64,000 bases of DNA from Actinomycetota bacterium (GCA_009702325.1 WLID01000002.1:172073-236072), one strand, 5' to 3'; shown: positions 51,782-60,297, counted from the first letter of the stretch. Notes: generated from the letters alone by a model not told the origin. A program made the numbers and translations.

Positions 51782-52176
51782 ACGTTCGCTACGGCAGCAC
51801 GCAGCGCCGAGAGCGGGAACGGCTTCTCGAGGAGCCCCACAGCACCTGAAGCGATGACATCAGCGCGACTTACAAAGTCGGCCGTCATCAGGATCACCTT
51901 GTTGATCACGCCCGCGAGCGCCTCGGCGAGGGCGAAGCCATCAAGTTCAGGCATGCGCACGTCACTCAGCACTACGTCAGGGCGATGCAGCAACGCAAGG
52001 GCGAGAGCCGTGAGCCCATCCCCCGCTTCGATCACATCGAAGTGATCACCGAGGATTTCGCGCACGAGGTGCCGCGTATCCACATCGTCGTCGACGACGA
52101 GCAGCGAGGGGCGGCGGAGCGAGTGCGCAACTGCGGGCCCGGGTTCGAGTGAAGCGACGTCCATGTCGAACCCCAT
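51778..52176 (-). CDS. Single-domain response regulator
   Basis: 132 aa receiver domain. LLVVDDDVDTRHLVREILGD at about residue 21, phospho-acceptor Asp in DVVLSDVRMPELDGFALAEA (about 67), Thr in ILMTADF (about 95), Lys in LLEKPFPLSAL (about 116). No output domain; it probably acts as a phosphorelay intermediate. The cognate kinase is not in the window. ATG 52176 or 52164; neither has a clear ribosome site. Confidence 0.85.
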   Translation of the reverse strand: MGFDMDVASLEPGPAVAHSLRRPSLLVVDDDVDTRHLVREILGDHFDVIEAGDGLTALALALLHRPDVVLSDVRMPELDGFALAEALAGVINKVILMTADFVSRADVIASGAVGLLEKPFPLSALRAAVANV

Positions 52177-52262
52177 TGAAGGCGACCTTCGGAGGGGTTC
52201 GGTCGGTCGCTTCGGATGAACGAGGTAGGGACGCGACCGCGTCCCCGCCACCTGCGCGCACC

Positions 52263-52445
52263 CTAGGCAGCGATGTGGATCGACCCGCTGGCAGGTCGAA
52301 CCGAAGGCGCCGTCACAGGAACCGGACGGAACGCTGCGGCCGCACCGGCCTGGCGAACCCCAACGATGCGGAGCCAGCGAGCGAACACGACGACGAAGAG
52401 ACCGTACGCAACGATTCCGGTGAGAACCCACTCGAACACGTTCAT
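52263..52445 (-). CDS. Small single-span membrane protein
   Basis: 60 aa. MNVFEWVLTGIVAYGLFVVV, then FARWLRIVGVRQAGAAAAF; one membrane segment at residues 5-22 and a short proline-rich cytoplasmic or periplasmic tail (RPVPVTAPSVRP). AGGAGG lies 13 bases before the ATG. Function unknown. Confidence 0.6.
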   Translation of the reverse strand: MNVFEWVLTGIVAYGLFVVVFARWLRIVGVRQAGAAAAFRPVPVTAPSVRPASGSIHIAA

Positions 52446-52574
52446 CCTGCAACCTCCTCGGTCACTACTCGACGCCGATTGACAGGTTCAAGGAAACCAG
52501 GCTGCCGTTCGTAGCGATAGCGCCGGAATGCGTCGGCTGTGCTCCCCGATATGGGTGACCCTCGATGGGTGTGG

Positions 52575-53003
52575 TTAAGCGGTCAGCGCACGGGTGAGGC
52601 CGGCAAGGGCATCCTCACCCATCTTCGCGAACGTCCCAGCGAGGAACGGCTCGGCGATACGGCGTGCGCCTTTTAACTGTATGACCGCGTGATAGGCGAT
52701 CGCCGTGCCAGACGCACTCGGAGAAAACTCGACAGTGTCGATGCTCCGCGCCTTGGCCCCCTCGCCCGTCAGCTCTATCCGTCGAGGTGCCTCGAAGGCG
52801 GTGACGGTGTAGAGGAACTGTTGCTCGCGACCTCGGAATGTGGCGACGAGCTCGAATTGCGAACCCACACCGATCGGGCCGTCGTCGACGCGCCGCGACG
52901 CGACGACTCCCGGATCCCACAGGTGCGCGTTTGCAAAGTCGGCGACATACGCAAATGCCGTTTCCGGATCAGATGGCACTTCGATCGTCTTTGCAAAACG
53001 CAT
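52575..53003 (-). CDS. SRPBCC / polyketide cyclase-like protein
   Basis: 142 aa from ATG 53003. MRFAKTIEVPSDPETAFAYV, then ADFANAHLWDPGVVASRRVD, GSQFELVATFRGREQQFLYT and GTAIAYHAVIQLKG are the START-like helix-grip fold of the SRPBCC family, which binds hydrophobic small molecules. The start three codons inside the longest frame is chosen because TACGAT stands seven bases before it. Confidence 0.82.
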   Translation of the reverse strand: MRFAKTIEVPSDPETAFAYVADFANAHLWDPGVVASRRVDDGPIGVGSQFELVATFRGREQQFLYTVTAFEAPRRIELTGEGAKARSIDTVEFSPSASGTAIAYHAVIQLKGARRIAEPFLAGTFAKMGEDALAGLTRALTA

Positions 53004-53010
53004 TGCAGCC

Positions 53011-53016
53011 ATCGTA
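53011..53016 (-). promoter_or_regulatory. -10 element for the SRPBCC gene
   Basis: TACGAT on the minus strand, seven bases to the ATG at 53003; decides between two in-frame ATGs. Confidence 0.55.
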
Positions 53017-53055
53017 CTCCGGGGGACCGACCCGCCGAATCGGCGAATTCAGGCG

Positions 53056-53061
53056 TACCAT
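53056..53061 (+). promoter_or_regulatory. -10 element for the glycosidase-like gene
   Basis: TACCAT, six bases before the GTG at 53068. Confidence 0.55.
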
Positions 53062-53067
53062 CTGCCC

Positions 53068-54972
53068 GTGCCCGTCTCGACCGTCGAAGCTCTCGAACGC
53101 TGGCTTGTCGAAGTCGAGCTCGAGGATCTGCCCGCTGAAACCGAGCCGCTGATCGAACGGCTTCGCGAGCTGCTCGCAGGCCCGGACGGTGACGATCCGC
53201 GTCGCTGGGCTGAGCTTGAACGTCGCGCACGCCGACTCGCCCGCGACGGCGATAGCGCCCGCGCGCGCGGCATCGCCCGCGCGCTTGAACACCTGATCGC
53301 TGGACACGAGTCTGCAATCGTGCTTCCCGCCAAGCCAGCGGTCCCGCGGCGGGAGCCGCGAATCACAACGCGGACGGGGGCGATCATCGGCGTTGCCGCC
53401 GTCATTGCACTCGCAGGCGGAGTCGCGGCGGCGCGCGCGCTCTCGGTGCCGAAACTTGACGCCACCGGACCCGCAGCGGGTGCTCAAATCGGCCCGACCC
53501 TTCTTCCTGCCACCGACTTCACAACGGCAGGAGACACGAAGACGCTGCGCCACCAAGTGTGGATGCTTGATGGCAAGGATGTAACGCGGTGGGTGCGCGC
53601 CAAAAACGGCAGGCTTGTGCTGCGGCCAACGAACCTTGCCCAAGGCGCACACGAGTTGTCGATCGTCGAACGCGGCGGCTTCCTCGGCGCCTCAGCCCAC
53701 GCACGCTTCGACTTCACCGTCGACCTCACAGCCCCCGACCTCGCGGTTACGACACCGATCCGAGGTCGAGCGTGGACTCCTCTCACCGTGCGGGGCACCG
53801 TCGGCGATCCACGCGCCACCGTCACTGTCGCGAATCAGGCCGTTCCGATCACGAACGGGCATTGGTCGGTAACGCTCCAGCCACCTGTCGGGGCGCACGT
53901 TCCCGTCGTCGCCACTGACATGGCGGGAAACCGCACGGTCGCGGTCGCCCCGGTCTCCATCGTGCCTCGCATGCCTTCAGCTGCAGTACACGCAGTGCAC
54001 GTGACTGCCGACGGCTGGGCAAATCCGGAGATCCACGCAGCAATCCGTGCGTTGATCCGGTCACACCGGGTTAACTCGGTTGAACTCGACCTGAAGGACG
54101 AGTCTGGCGTCATCGGCTTCGGGCCGAACATTGCGTGGGCTCGAACGATCGGGGCGTCGAAACCGATCTACAGCCTCCCGAACGCGGTGTCCGAGCTCCA
54201 CCACCTCGGCGTTCGCGTGATTGGGAGGCTCGTGTGCTTTCGAGATCCGATCGCCGCCGCCGCCGCGTGGGATCGTGGCGCCAAGAGCAACGTTGTTCAG
54301 ACCCCGACGGGGGCGCAGTACTCCGGCTACAGCGGCTACCTCAACTTTGCAAGCCCGGCCGTGCAGCGCTACTTGATCTCGATCGCCGTCGCAGCATCGC
54401 GGGCCGGGGTCGATGACATCCTCTACGACTACGTGCGCCGTCCCGACGGCCCGATCGACACCATGGCCTTTCCGGGGCTCCACGGCTCGGCCGCCCAGGC
54501 GATCGTGAACTTCCTGCGCGACACACATGTCGCGATCGCGCCATACGGCACCTACCTCGGTGTCTCCGTGTTCGGAATCGCCGCGACACGCCCCGACCAA
54601 GTCGCTCAGAACATTCCCGACATGGCGCGTGAAGTCGACTTCGTGTCGCCGATGGTCTATCCCTCGCACTGGAACCCCGGCGAATACGACGTAGCTGATC
54701 CCAACGCTCAGCCGGGATTGATAGTCAAACGCTCGCTCGTGGACTTCAGGACACAGGTTGCGGGCACCGGCGCTCGCCTGATGCCGTGGCTCCAAGCGTT
54801 CAACCTTGGCTTTCACTACGGACCCAAACAGGTGCGCGACCAGATCGATGCCGCCAAGAGCATTGGCATCAACGAGTTCCTCTTGTGGAACCCGGATGCG
54901 TCCTATGACGCTCGCGGACTTGCCCGCAACGCTAAGCGTTACAAAGCCGGCCTCGCGGCGCCCGCCAAGTAG
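53068..54972 (+). CDS. Membrane-anchored putative glycoside hydrolase (DUF4015) with Ig-like domain
   Basis: 634 aa. Residues 1-90 are a charged helical cytoplasmic region; a membrane segment follows (GAIIGVAAVIALAGGVAAAR, about 110-130). An Ig-like domain with FTVDLTAPDLAVTTPIRGRA (about 215-300) precedes the C-terminal TIM-barrel of the DUF4015/GH13-like family: AVHVTADGWANPEIHAAIRA, SVELDLKDESGVIGF, GRLVCFRDP, DDILYDYVRRPDG, VDFVSPMVYPSHWNPGEY, and LWNPDASYD near the end. Conserved Asp/Glu in ELDLKDE and DILYDY are candidate catalytic residues. It likely cuts an exopolysaccharide; the target is unknown. GTG start set by the promoter. Confidence 0.85.
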   Translation: MPVSTVEALERWLVEVELEDLPAETEPLIERLRELLAGPDGDDPRRWAELERRARRLARDGDSARARGIARALEHLIAGHESAIVLPAKPAVPRREPRITTRTGAIIGVAAVIALAGGVAAARALSVPKLDATGPAAGAQIGPTLLPATDFTTAGDTKTLRHQVWMLDGKDVTRWVRAKNGRLVLRPTNLAQGAHELSIVERGGFLGASAHARFDFTVDLTAPDLAVTTPIRGRAWTPLTVRGTVGDPRATVTVANQAVPITNGHWSVTLQPPVGAHVPVVATDMAGNRTVAVAPVSIVPRMPSAAVHAVHVTADGWANPEIHAAIRALIRSHRVNSVELDLKDESGVIGFGPNIAWARTIGASKPIYSLPNAVSELHHLGVRVIGRLVCFRDPIAAAAAWDRGAKSNVVQTPTGAQYSGYSGYLNFASPAVQRYLISIAVAASRAGVDDILYDYVRRPDGPIDTMAFPGLHGSAAQAIVNFLRDTHVAIAPYGTYLGVSVFGIAATRPDQVAQNIPDMAREVDFVSPMVYPSHWNPGEYDVADPNAQPGLIVKRSLVDFRTQVAGTGARLMPWLQAFNLGFHYGPKQVRDQIDAAKSIGINEFLLWNPDASYDARGLARNAKRYKAGLAAPAK

Positions 54973-55007
54973 TTCGCGAACTGCGGCGCGCACGCCGACC
55001 GGTGCGC

Positions 55008-55013
55008 TACCGT
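55008..55013 (+). promoter_or_regulatory. -10 element for the Cax gene
   Basis: TACCGT, seven bases before the GTG at 55021. Confidence 0.5.
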
Positions 55014-55020
55014 CCTCGAC

Positions 55021-56085
55021 GTGGCAGGCGCCCTCTCCCGTATGCAGATGCTGCTGCTCGCGATCGTCGCGGCGCTCACAGCGGGTGCAGGCATCACGCA
55101 TTACGCAGGAACGACAGCGCTCGTTGCGTTCGCGTTTGCAACGGGCGCGCTTGCTGGCCTCGCATGGGTTGTGGGCTACGCCACCGAGCAGGTGGGTGAG
55201 CACTTCGGGCCTGCCGTCACGGGCGTACTTCAGTCGACGCTCGGCAATTTGCCTGAATTCTTCGTCGTCATCTTCGCGCTCCGCGCAGGCGAAGTTGTCG
55301 TTGCTGAGACCTCGATCATCGGCTCCCTGTTTGCGAATGCGCTCCTCGTTCTCGGCCTCGTGATCATCGCGGGCGCACGGCAGTCAGGAAACAACTTGAT
55401 GCGGTTCAGCACGCGCCTGCCAAACGACACGATCACCCTGCTGATGCTCGCGAGTTTCGTAATCGTCCTGCTCGGCATTTCGGTGACGAGTTCCGATCAC
55501 GCGTCGCACCATGTCAAGGCGATCTCAATCGTCGGAGCGATCGCGCTCCTCGTCACCTATGTGGCCTGGGTCATTCCATACGTCCGCTCCGATAGCGCGC
55601 ACGGCGCCGAGCACAGTGCGGCACCCAAGGGGTCACTCGTGCTGCCGATCATCCTGCTCGCGATCGCTGGCGCGGGCGCTGCGTTCGTGTCGGACTGGTT
55701 CATCGCCGCACTGACCCCGACGATCGACAAGCTTCACATCTCGCAGGCCTTCGCAGGCATCGTGATTGTCGCGATCGCAGGCAACGCCGTCGAAAACGTC
55801 GCAGGCATCATGCTGGCTGCCAAGGGCCAAGCCGACCTCGCAATCTCGGTCGTGAAGAACAGCGTTGCCCAGGTCGCAGCGTTCCTCTACCCCGCGCTGA
55901 TTCTCGTCAGCCTGCTGTTCTCCACACCGCTGACGTTCTCGCTCGCACCGATCTACATCGGCGCGTTGTTGCTCTCAGCGCTCGCGGTCTGGCAGATCTC
56001 GGGCGACGGCGAAGCCTCAGCGTTTGAGGGTGTCGCGTTGATCGCGATCTACATCGTGCTCGGCGTCGTCACGATCTACGAGTAA
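55021..56085 (+). CDS. cax: Calcium/proton antiporter (CaCA family, Cax type)
   Basis: 354 aa, eleven membrane segments. The two alpha repeats are GNLPEFFVVIFALRAGEVVV (about 75-95) with SIIGSLFANALLVLGL, and GNAVENVAGIMLAAKGQADL (about 255-275), each with the GNxxE ion-binding core, and VKNSVAQVAAFLYP. Exchanges Ca2+ or other cations for H+. GTG start. Confidence 0.93.
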   Translation: MAGALSRMQMLLLAIVAALTAGAGITHYAGTTALVAFAFATGALAGLAWVVGYATEQVGEHFGPAVTGVLQSTLGNLPEFFVVIFALRAGEVVVAETSIIGSLFANALLVLGLVIIAGARQSGNNLMRFSTRLPNDTITLLMLASFVIVLLGISVTSSDHASHHVKAISIVGAIALLVTYVAWVIPYVRSDSAHGAEHSAAPKGSLVLPIILLAIAGAGAAFVSDWFIAALTPTIDKLHISQAFAGIVIVAIAGNAVENVAGIMLAAKGQADLAISVVKNSVAQVAAFLYPALILVSLLFSTPLTFSLAPIYIGALLLSALAVWQISGDGEASAFEGVALIAIYIVLGVVTIYE

Positions 56086-56115
56086 CCCGCCCTCGCAACA
56101 CTCTGCGGCACCGCA

Positions 56116-56694
56116 CTAGACCGCAAGAGCGGCAGAGAGCGCCTCGGCGATCACCATCATGGGGCGTCCCGAGTTCTGACTCGCACGGCGAAGCCGCTCG
56201 AACGCTTCCTGCTCGGTGATTCCCTCTTTCGCCATCAAGATGCCCTTCGCACGTTCGATCGCCTTCCGCGCCTCGAGCGCCTCGGCAAGCGACTGCGCCT
56301 GCTCGCGCACCATTGCAAGTTCCTGGAACCGTGCTTGCGCCATGCGGATCGCTGGCAGCAGCTCGTGCTCGCGAAATGGCTTCACCAAGTAGCCGAACAC
56401 GCCAGCCTCGGCGGCGCGAGTAACGATCTCGTCGACGCCGAACGCCGTGAGCATCACAATCGGCACGGGGCGCTCCTCGAGAATCCGACGCGCCGCCTCA
56501 ACACCGTCGAGTCGCGGCATCTTCACATCCATGATCATCAGGTCCGGAAGCAGTTCACGGGCCATCTCAACTGCCTCGACCCCATCCCGAGCTTCGCCAC
56601 ACACCTCCAAGCCAGAGCTCTCGAGGACGGCCCGGAGATCGAGTCGAATGATCGTCTCGTCTTCGGCGATCAGTACGCGCAGCTTGTCGCTCAT
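56116..56694 (-). CDS. Response regulator with ANTAR RNA-binding domain
   Basis: 192 aa. Receiver domain: VLIAEDETIIRLDLRAVLES (residues 6-25), Asp in DLMIMDVKMPRLDG (about 55), Lys in GYLVKPFREHEL. ANTAR domain at 130-190: LEARKAIERAKGILMAKEGI and EAFERLRRASQNSGRPMM. ANTAR regulators bind dual hairpins in nascent mRNA and prevent termination. The gene overlaps the ACT/GAF-like gene by four bases and is third in a likely three-gene operon; a cognate kinase is not adjacent. Confidence 0.93.
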   Translation of the reverse strand: MSDKLRVLIAEDETIIRLDLRAVLESSGLEVCGEARDGVEAVEMARELLPDLMIMDVKMPRLDGVEAARRILEERPVPIVMLTAFGVDEIVTRAAEAGVFGYLVKPFREHELLPAIRMAQARFQELAMVREQAQSLAEALEARKAIERAKGILMAKEGITEQEAFERLRRASQNSGRPMMVIAEALSAALAV

Positions 56695-57500
56695 CGCGGA
56701 CTCCTTTCGTTCGGGAACAAGATGTCGGAGCTGCTCGATCCGGCGCGGTGCAACACGAGAGCACCTGCGGCCACACGAAGCAAAGCCTGCAAACGCGAGA
56801 GCTCAACCCCGAGGAAGCGAGCGTCGTCGCCGCGCACGAGAACCAGCGCGATCTGGGCGTGACGGCCGCCAGGAACCACCGCGACCGTCCCCGATGGCAG
56901 GAGCTCCCGATAGGTTACGGGCGCCCATGGAATCCGGCCATCTGCCGTCAGCGGTTCGCCACTTGCCACCGCCGACACGAGCAGGCTCGGTTCGGAAAGG
57001 GCAACGGCTGGAAGACCCGTGATCGTCGATGCGTATGGAACGAGATATCCGGACTCTTCGGCGACGAGGACAAATGCCTCTTCGGCAAAAACGAGTTCGG
57101 GTGCTGTTCGAACAAGCTCAGCGTAGGCCTCAAGCGGCCCCACTGCATTCGTCACGGCTTCGCAGGCTTCAGCCATCGCAAGCCCGGGGTCACGGAGTGT
57201 TACTCCCTTTCGAACAGCAAGAACCGCCGCAGTCTTGCCGAGCGTTGAGAGCGCACGATCGAGCTTTGGCCCTTCGACAAGAACATCGTCGACAGCAAAC
57301 CCCGACTCGCGCTCAACGACCTCAAGACCAAGGACGTTCACATCGTGTTCGGCAAAGTGCGCCGAGAGCCGAGCAAGGCTGCCGGGCTTGTCGGGCACAC
57401 GCAGACGCACGAGCCGAGCCGACGCGGCGCCCATCCGTCCACGACGGACGAGCGCCGCGCTGCGCTCAAACGAATCGCCGGGTGCAACAGCGAACGTCAC
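56691..57500 (-). CDS. ACT domain plus GAF-like sensor protein
   Basis: 269 aa. The N-terminal ACT-like region (ARLVRLRVPDKPGSLARLSA, HFAEHDVNVLGLEVVERES) is followed by a helix linker and a GAF-like domain (about residues 105-260; ELVFAEEAFVLVAEESGYLV, GTVAVVPGGRHAQIALVLVR). ACT domains bind amino acids, GAF domains bind small ligands or nucleotides. The gene lies between the transposase-derived gene (two-base gap) and the ANTAR regulator (four-base overlap), so it probably senses a signal passed to the ANTAR protein. Start GTG 57500. Confidence 0.75.
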   Translation of the reverse strand: MTFAVAPGDSFERSAALVRRGRMGAASARLVRLRVPDKPGSLARLSAHFAEHDVNVLGLEVVERESGFAVDDVLVEGPKLDRALSTLGKTAAVLAVRKGVTLRDPGLAMAEACEAVTNAVGPLEAYAELVRTAPELVFAEEAFVLVAEESGYLVPYASTITGLPAVALSEPSLLVSAVASGEPLTADGRIPWAPVTYRELLPSGTVAVVPGGRHAQIALVLVRGDDARFLGVELSRLQALLRVAAGALVLHRAGSSSSDILFPNERSPR

Positions 57501-57502
57501 GA

Positions 57503-58306
57503 TCAGGCGGCCTCGCCCACGAGTTCGCGGTACGACATGCCGTCACCACGGAGCAACGCGACAATCACATCGCGAAACACATGCGGGTTACCCTCGTTCG
57601 CGGAACGCCACTGGAAATCACCGACGTACGCCGATAGGTGCTTTGGTGAGAGCTGGTGGTACGGGCCGGCAGGCAGGCGCCTCTCACCGTCGGCATACGC
57701 AGCCGCTGCAACGCCTGCGACCTTCCCCCACACCTCCGCCGATGCAGGGGGGCGAGCGTCTTCGGTCATTCCGAGGAGCAACCGCTCTCCATCGCCACGC
57801 ATCGCCGCTCGAATGCGATGTCCCATGAACCACGCGGTCTTGTAGCTGACTCCAAGGATGGCGCGGAGCTGATTGGCCGGAACACCTTCCCGCTCCTCGG
57901 CCAGCAGGTGCACAGCAAGGAACCACTTCCAGAGCGGCAAGTGTGAGTTATGGAACAGCGTGCCGGCAGTGACACTGAACTGGTACCGGCATGAGTAGCA
58001 GTGCCATTTGGCGCGGTTCTCAAGCCGGATCAGCCGGTGCGTCTCCTCGCACCGCGGGCACTCAACGCCATTTGGCCAGCGCAGCGCCTCAAGATATTCA
58101 CGGCAGTCCTCTTCGAGTTCGCCGCTCGCGACGGCCGCGGCGGGAAGACTCCGACCAAGGAGGCGACCAACAACGGCGGGGTCAGAGCTTGCTGCGAACT
58201 CTTGTGGTTCTTCAAGGAATGAAAGGTTGACGTTCAAGGCGGTAGCCCCTTCTGGATCGACGTGTCCTGTGGTCGGTCGGGAGCTGCGTCGCTCAGCGAG
58301 CGTCAT
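57503..58306 (-). CDS. Transposase-derived zinc-ribbon protein (IS1595/ISXO2-like), probably domesticated
   Basis: 267 aa. A zinc ribbon PRCEETHRLIRLENRAKW with CYSC follows (residues about 84-105), then an IS1595-like winged-helix region (GTLFHNSHLPLWKWFLAVHL, GVSYKTAWFMGHRIRAAMRG). The DDE catalytic core usually found after this point is missing: about 40 neutral residues (AEVWGKVAGVAAAAYADGER) lead directly to the C-terminal GPYHQLSPKHLSAYVGDFQW, the end of the DDE domain. No terminal inverted repeats flank it. It reads as a DNA-binding regulator derived from a transposase and heads the ACT/GAF-ANTAR operon. Confidence 0.7.
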   Translation of the reverse strand: MTLAERRSSRPTTGHVDPEGATALNVNLSFLEEPQEFAASSDPAVVGRLLGRSLPAAAVASGELEEDCREYLEALRWPNGVECPRCEETHRLIRLENRAKWHCYSCRYQFSVTAGTLFHNSHLPLWKWFLAVHLLAEEREGVPANQLRAILGVSYKTAWFMGHRIRAAMRGDGERLLLGMTEDARPPASAEVWGKVAGVAAAAYADGERRLPAGPYHQLSPKHLSAYVGDFQWRSANEGNPHVFRDVIVALLRGDGMSYRELVGEAA

Positions 58307-58546
58307 CGCTCACCGAGGCAATCGTCGCCTCATGCCGTTGGGAACACTGGAAGCGTTACCCGTTGGCGCCGGCATCTTCGCCGGGGCAGCTCATAGAAGC
58401 TGCGCTGAACACGAGGGTAGCGGAAACACGAGGGGGCAGGCGTCGTAGCGCGCCCAGCCCTCGCCGAACGGTATGACAATAGGCCTCCCGAGCTCAAGGC
58501 GGGCCTTCGTTCGCCTTGAGCTCGGGAGATCGCCCCGCAGAAACCG
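58307..58546. other. Intergenic region with a 17-base-pair perfect hairpin
   Basis: The inverted repeat CTCCCGAGCTCAAGGCG (58485-58501) and CGCCTTGAGCTCGGGAG (58512-58528) with a ten-base loop lies 18 bases beyond the stop of the minus-strand metallopeptidase gene. It lacks a U-run on either strand. The rest of the spacer (58307-58484) shows no coding or promoter sense. Confidence 0.6.
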
Positions 58547-59296
58547 TTAGTGCTTCGTTGTCTTCACGACCGGCGCATGAGCAACAACACTCGCCACCGG
58601 TGTTGGTGTCGCGCCAGCGCCCAGGATGGTCGAAAGCAGCGCCCGGAATGCGGCAGGCGACATCGCCGCGGACTCGTCCGTCACCGCGGTTGGCTTCAAG
58701 ACATTCGCGCCCGACTGCCAGTATGCCCACGCAAGCGTGGAGGCGAAACGCTCGCAGCCGTGCTGAGCATGCGCCAGCGTCGAATCGGCGTAGCACCAGT
58801 CCTTCGCACCAAGCGCGCCTTGCAGCTGGGTGCGCTGATCGTCGTTGAGCATCAGGAAGTCAACCTGGTGGGCAAACTCGTGCTGCACGATGCCCCAAGA
58901 GAACTGGCCGGTATCAAGCAGCCCCGAATCAAGCCAAACCTCGCCCGCGACCGCCTCGGTCGTCACCGACCGTGTGATGTGAACGGTGATCGTCCGCGGG
59001 ATGATCCCCCAGTTGAACGTGCTCGCATTGAGCGCGGATCGAACCGTTGCCTGCTCGGCAGCAGTGCCGCCGTCGAAGATGTATTGGCCGCCGGACGCCG
59101 AGGCGCGAGGAGCGGTCGAAAGAAGTGTGAGTACAACGGCGATTGCTCCAAGCAGGCCGAGCAGTGCCGGGAAGCGCTGGCTGCCGACGGCATGACGCTC
59201 GTCGTAGGGGAACACCGGCGTGACAGCGTCGGGTGCGGTGCTCTGGGTGGTGTGCCGGCTGCCGTAGACAGGCAGCGGCCGTCCTGTGAAGGCCAT
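58547..59296 (-). CDS. Secreted HExxH metallopeptidase-like protein, copy 1
   Basis: 249 aa from ATG 59296 with AAGGAGGAAGGA ribosome site. A 35-residue cytoplasmic-looking N-terminus precedes a membrane/signal segment (LLGLLGAIAVVLTLLSTAP, about 45-63), then GGQYIFDGGTAAEQATVRSA. Zinc motif QHEFAHQVDFLML (about residue 145), third ligand Glu probably in CERFASTLAWAYW (about 187). It resembles gluzincin-type secreted proteases, but activity is untested. Paralogous to the next gene. Confidence 0.75.
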   Translation of the reverse strand: MAFTGRPLPVYGSRHTTQSTAPDAVTPVFPYDERHAVGSQRFPALLGLLGAIAVVLTLLSTAPRASASGGQYIFDGGTAAEQATVRSALNASTFNWGIIPRTITVHITRSVTTEAVAGEVWLDSGLLDTGQFSWGIVQHEFAHQVDFLMLNDDQRTQLQGALGAKDWCYADSTLAHAQHGCERFASTLAWAYWQSGANVLKPTAVTDESAAMSPAAFRALLSTILGAGATPTPVASVVAHAPVVKTTKH

Positions 59297-59480
59297 GTCC
59301 TTCCTCCTTGAAGAACCAACGGTTGGCTCGTTGAGGTCACTCCGTGTGACCCCGCGACTCCGAGTGTTTCCCGGGTCGCACACCATCCATCGGGACGGCT
59401 CAAGTCGGAGAACATCCTCCATTCGAGTGATTCCCCGAAACGGGTTAAGTGCGTACCGGCGCTAAAGAACGCGCGAGGGG
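59297..59480 (-). promoter_or_regulatory. Structured leader of the HExxH gene
   Basis: Between the two paralogues. On the minus strand it can form GGTCAC/GTGACC (59335-59351) and CCAACCGTTGG (59316-59326) hairpins before the ribosome site, plus a GCGAC/GTCGC stem. No known riboswitch class was recognised; promoter not located. Confidence 0.35.
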
Positions 59481-59496
59481 CCTCAGGAGGGTGGAA

Positions 59497-60141
59497 CTAA
59501 TGACAGCGCGGCTTCGGCGCCGCGGCGACCGTCGGGGCCAGTGCGAGCGTAGTCTTCGAGATCGTCGCCGTTGATGCCCCCGAGCCGAGGAGCGACACCA
59601 TCAGGGTGCGGAAGGCAGCAGGAGCCATCGCGGACGACTCGTCGCCTCGGCGCTGCGGCTGCAGTGCGTTGTCGCTCGACTGCCAGTAGCTCCACGCGAG
59701 CACCGATGCGAACCGCTCGCACCCGTACGCACTGTGCGGGAGCCCGGAAACGCCGTAACACCAATCCTGACCACCAAGCGACGATTGCAACGTCGTACGT
59801 GTGGTGTCGTTCAGCAGGAAGAAGTCGACCTGGTGTGCGTACTCGTGCTGAACGATCCCCCACGAGAAGCGACCCGCATCGAGAAGGTTCGCGTCGACCC
59901 AGATGTTTCCCGGTGTCGCCTCGGTCGCAACGTTCCGGACAATGTGGATCGTCACCTGGCTCGTAACAAGGCTCCAGTTGAACGCGCTCGCGTTGAGCGC
60001 AGCGGTGACCTGACCTTGCTCTGCAGTGCTGCCGCCGTCAAAGACGTAGTTGCCGCCAGCAGCGGAGGCGCGCTCGACGGGTGCGAGGGTGACAACGCAT
60101 GCGGCAGCAAGAAGCAGCGAAAGAAGTACGCGGTAACGCAT
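59497..60141 (-). CDS. Secreted HExxH metallopeptidase-like protein, copy 2
   Basis: 214 aa from ATG 60141 (TTG 60162 is the longer reading). Signal peptide MRYRVLLSLLLAAACVVTLA, cleaved near AERASA. Aligns throughout with copy 1: GGNYVFDGGSTAEQGQVTAA, QHEYAHQVDFFLL (zinc), GVSGLPHSAYGCERFASVLA (third ligand). The C-terminus ends in an alanine/threonine stretch. An 8-bp stem hairpin GTCGCTCC/GGAGCGAC lies at 60163-60194, just before the start. Confidence 0.75.
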   Translation of the reverse strand: MRYRVLLSLLLAAACVVTLAPVERASAAGGNYVFDGGSTAEQGQVTAALNASAFNWSLVTSQVTIHIVRNVATEATPGNIWVDANLLDAGRFSWGIVQHEYAHQVDFFLLNDTTRTTLQSSLGGQDWCYGVSGLPHSAYGCERFASVLAWSYWQSSDNALQPQRRGDESSAMAPAAFRTLMVSLLGSGASTATISKTTLALAPTVAAAPKPRCH

Positions 60142-60291
60142 CCCTTCGGAAGTCGGCCGCAAGTCGCTCCAGGCAACGCCCTGGGCGGAGCGACCACACT
60201 CCCGCTAAAGGTTTCGCAGCCCTCCCCATTTCGAGGGATGGCAGCACACGATTGAGCAGTAAATCGCGACGAGTTCTTAACACTGTTCGAC

Positions 60292-60297
60292 TACCGT
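60292..60297 (+). promoter_or_regulatory. -10 element for the repeat-protein gene
   Basis: TACCGT, nine bases before the GTG at 60307; the in-frame GTG at 60298 touches the hexamer and cannot be the start of this transcript. Confidence 0.45.

Noticed and set aside
54061..55203. 380-aa minus-strand open frame
   Set aside because: Antisense to the glycosidase-like and Cax genes; no signal or domain sense.
59316..59326. CCAACCGTTGG as a fifth TetR operator
   Set aside because: One base shorter than the consensus, lies in a leader hairpin of an unrelated gene; treated as RNA structure.
59297..59480. Cyclic-di-AMP or c-di-GMP riboswitch in the HExxH leader
   Set aside because: Key conserved segments of those classes could not be found; reported only as a structured leader.
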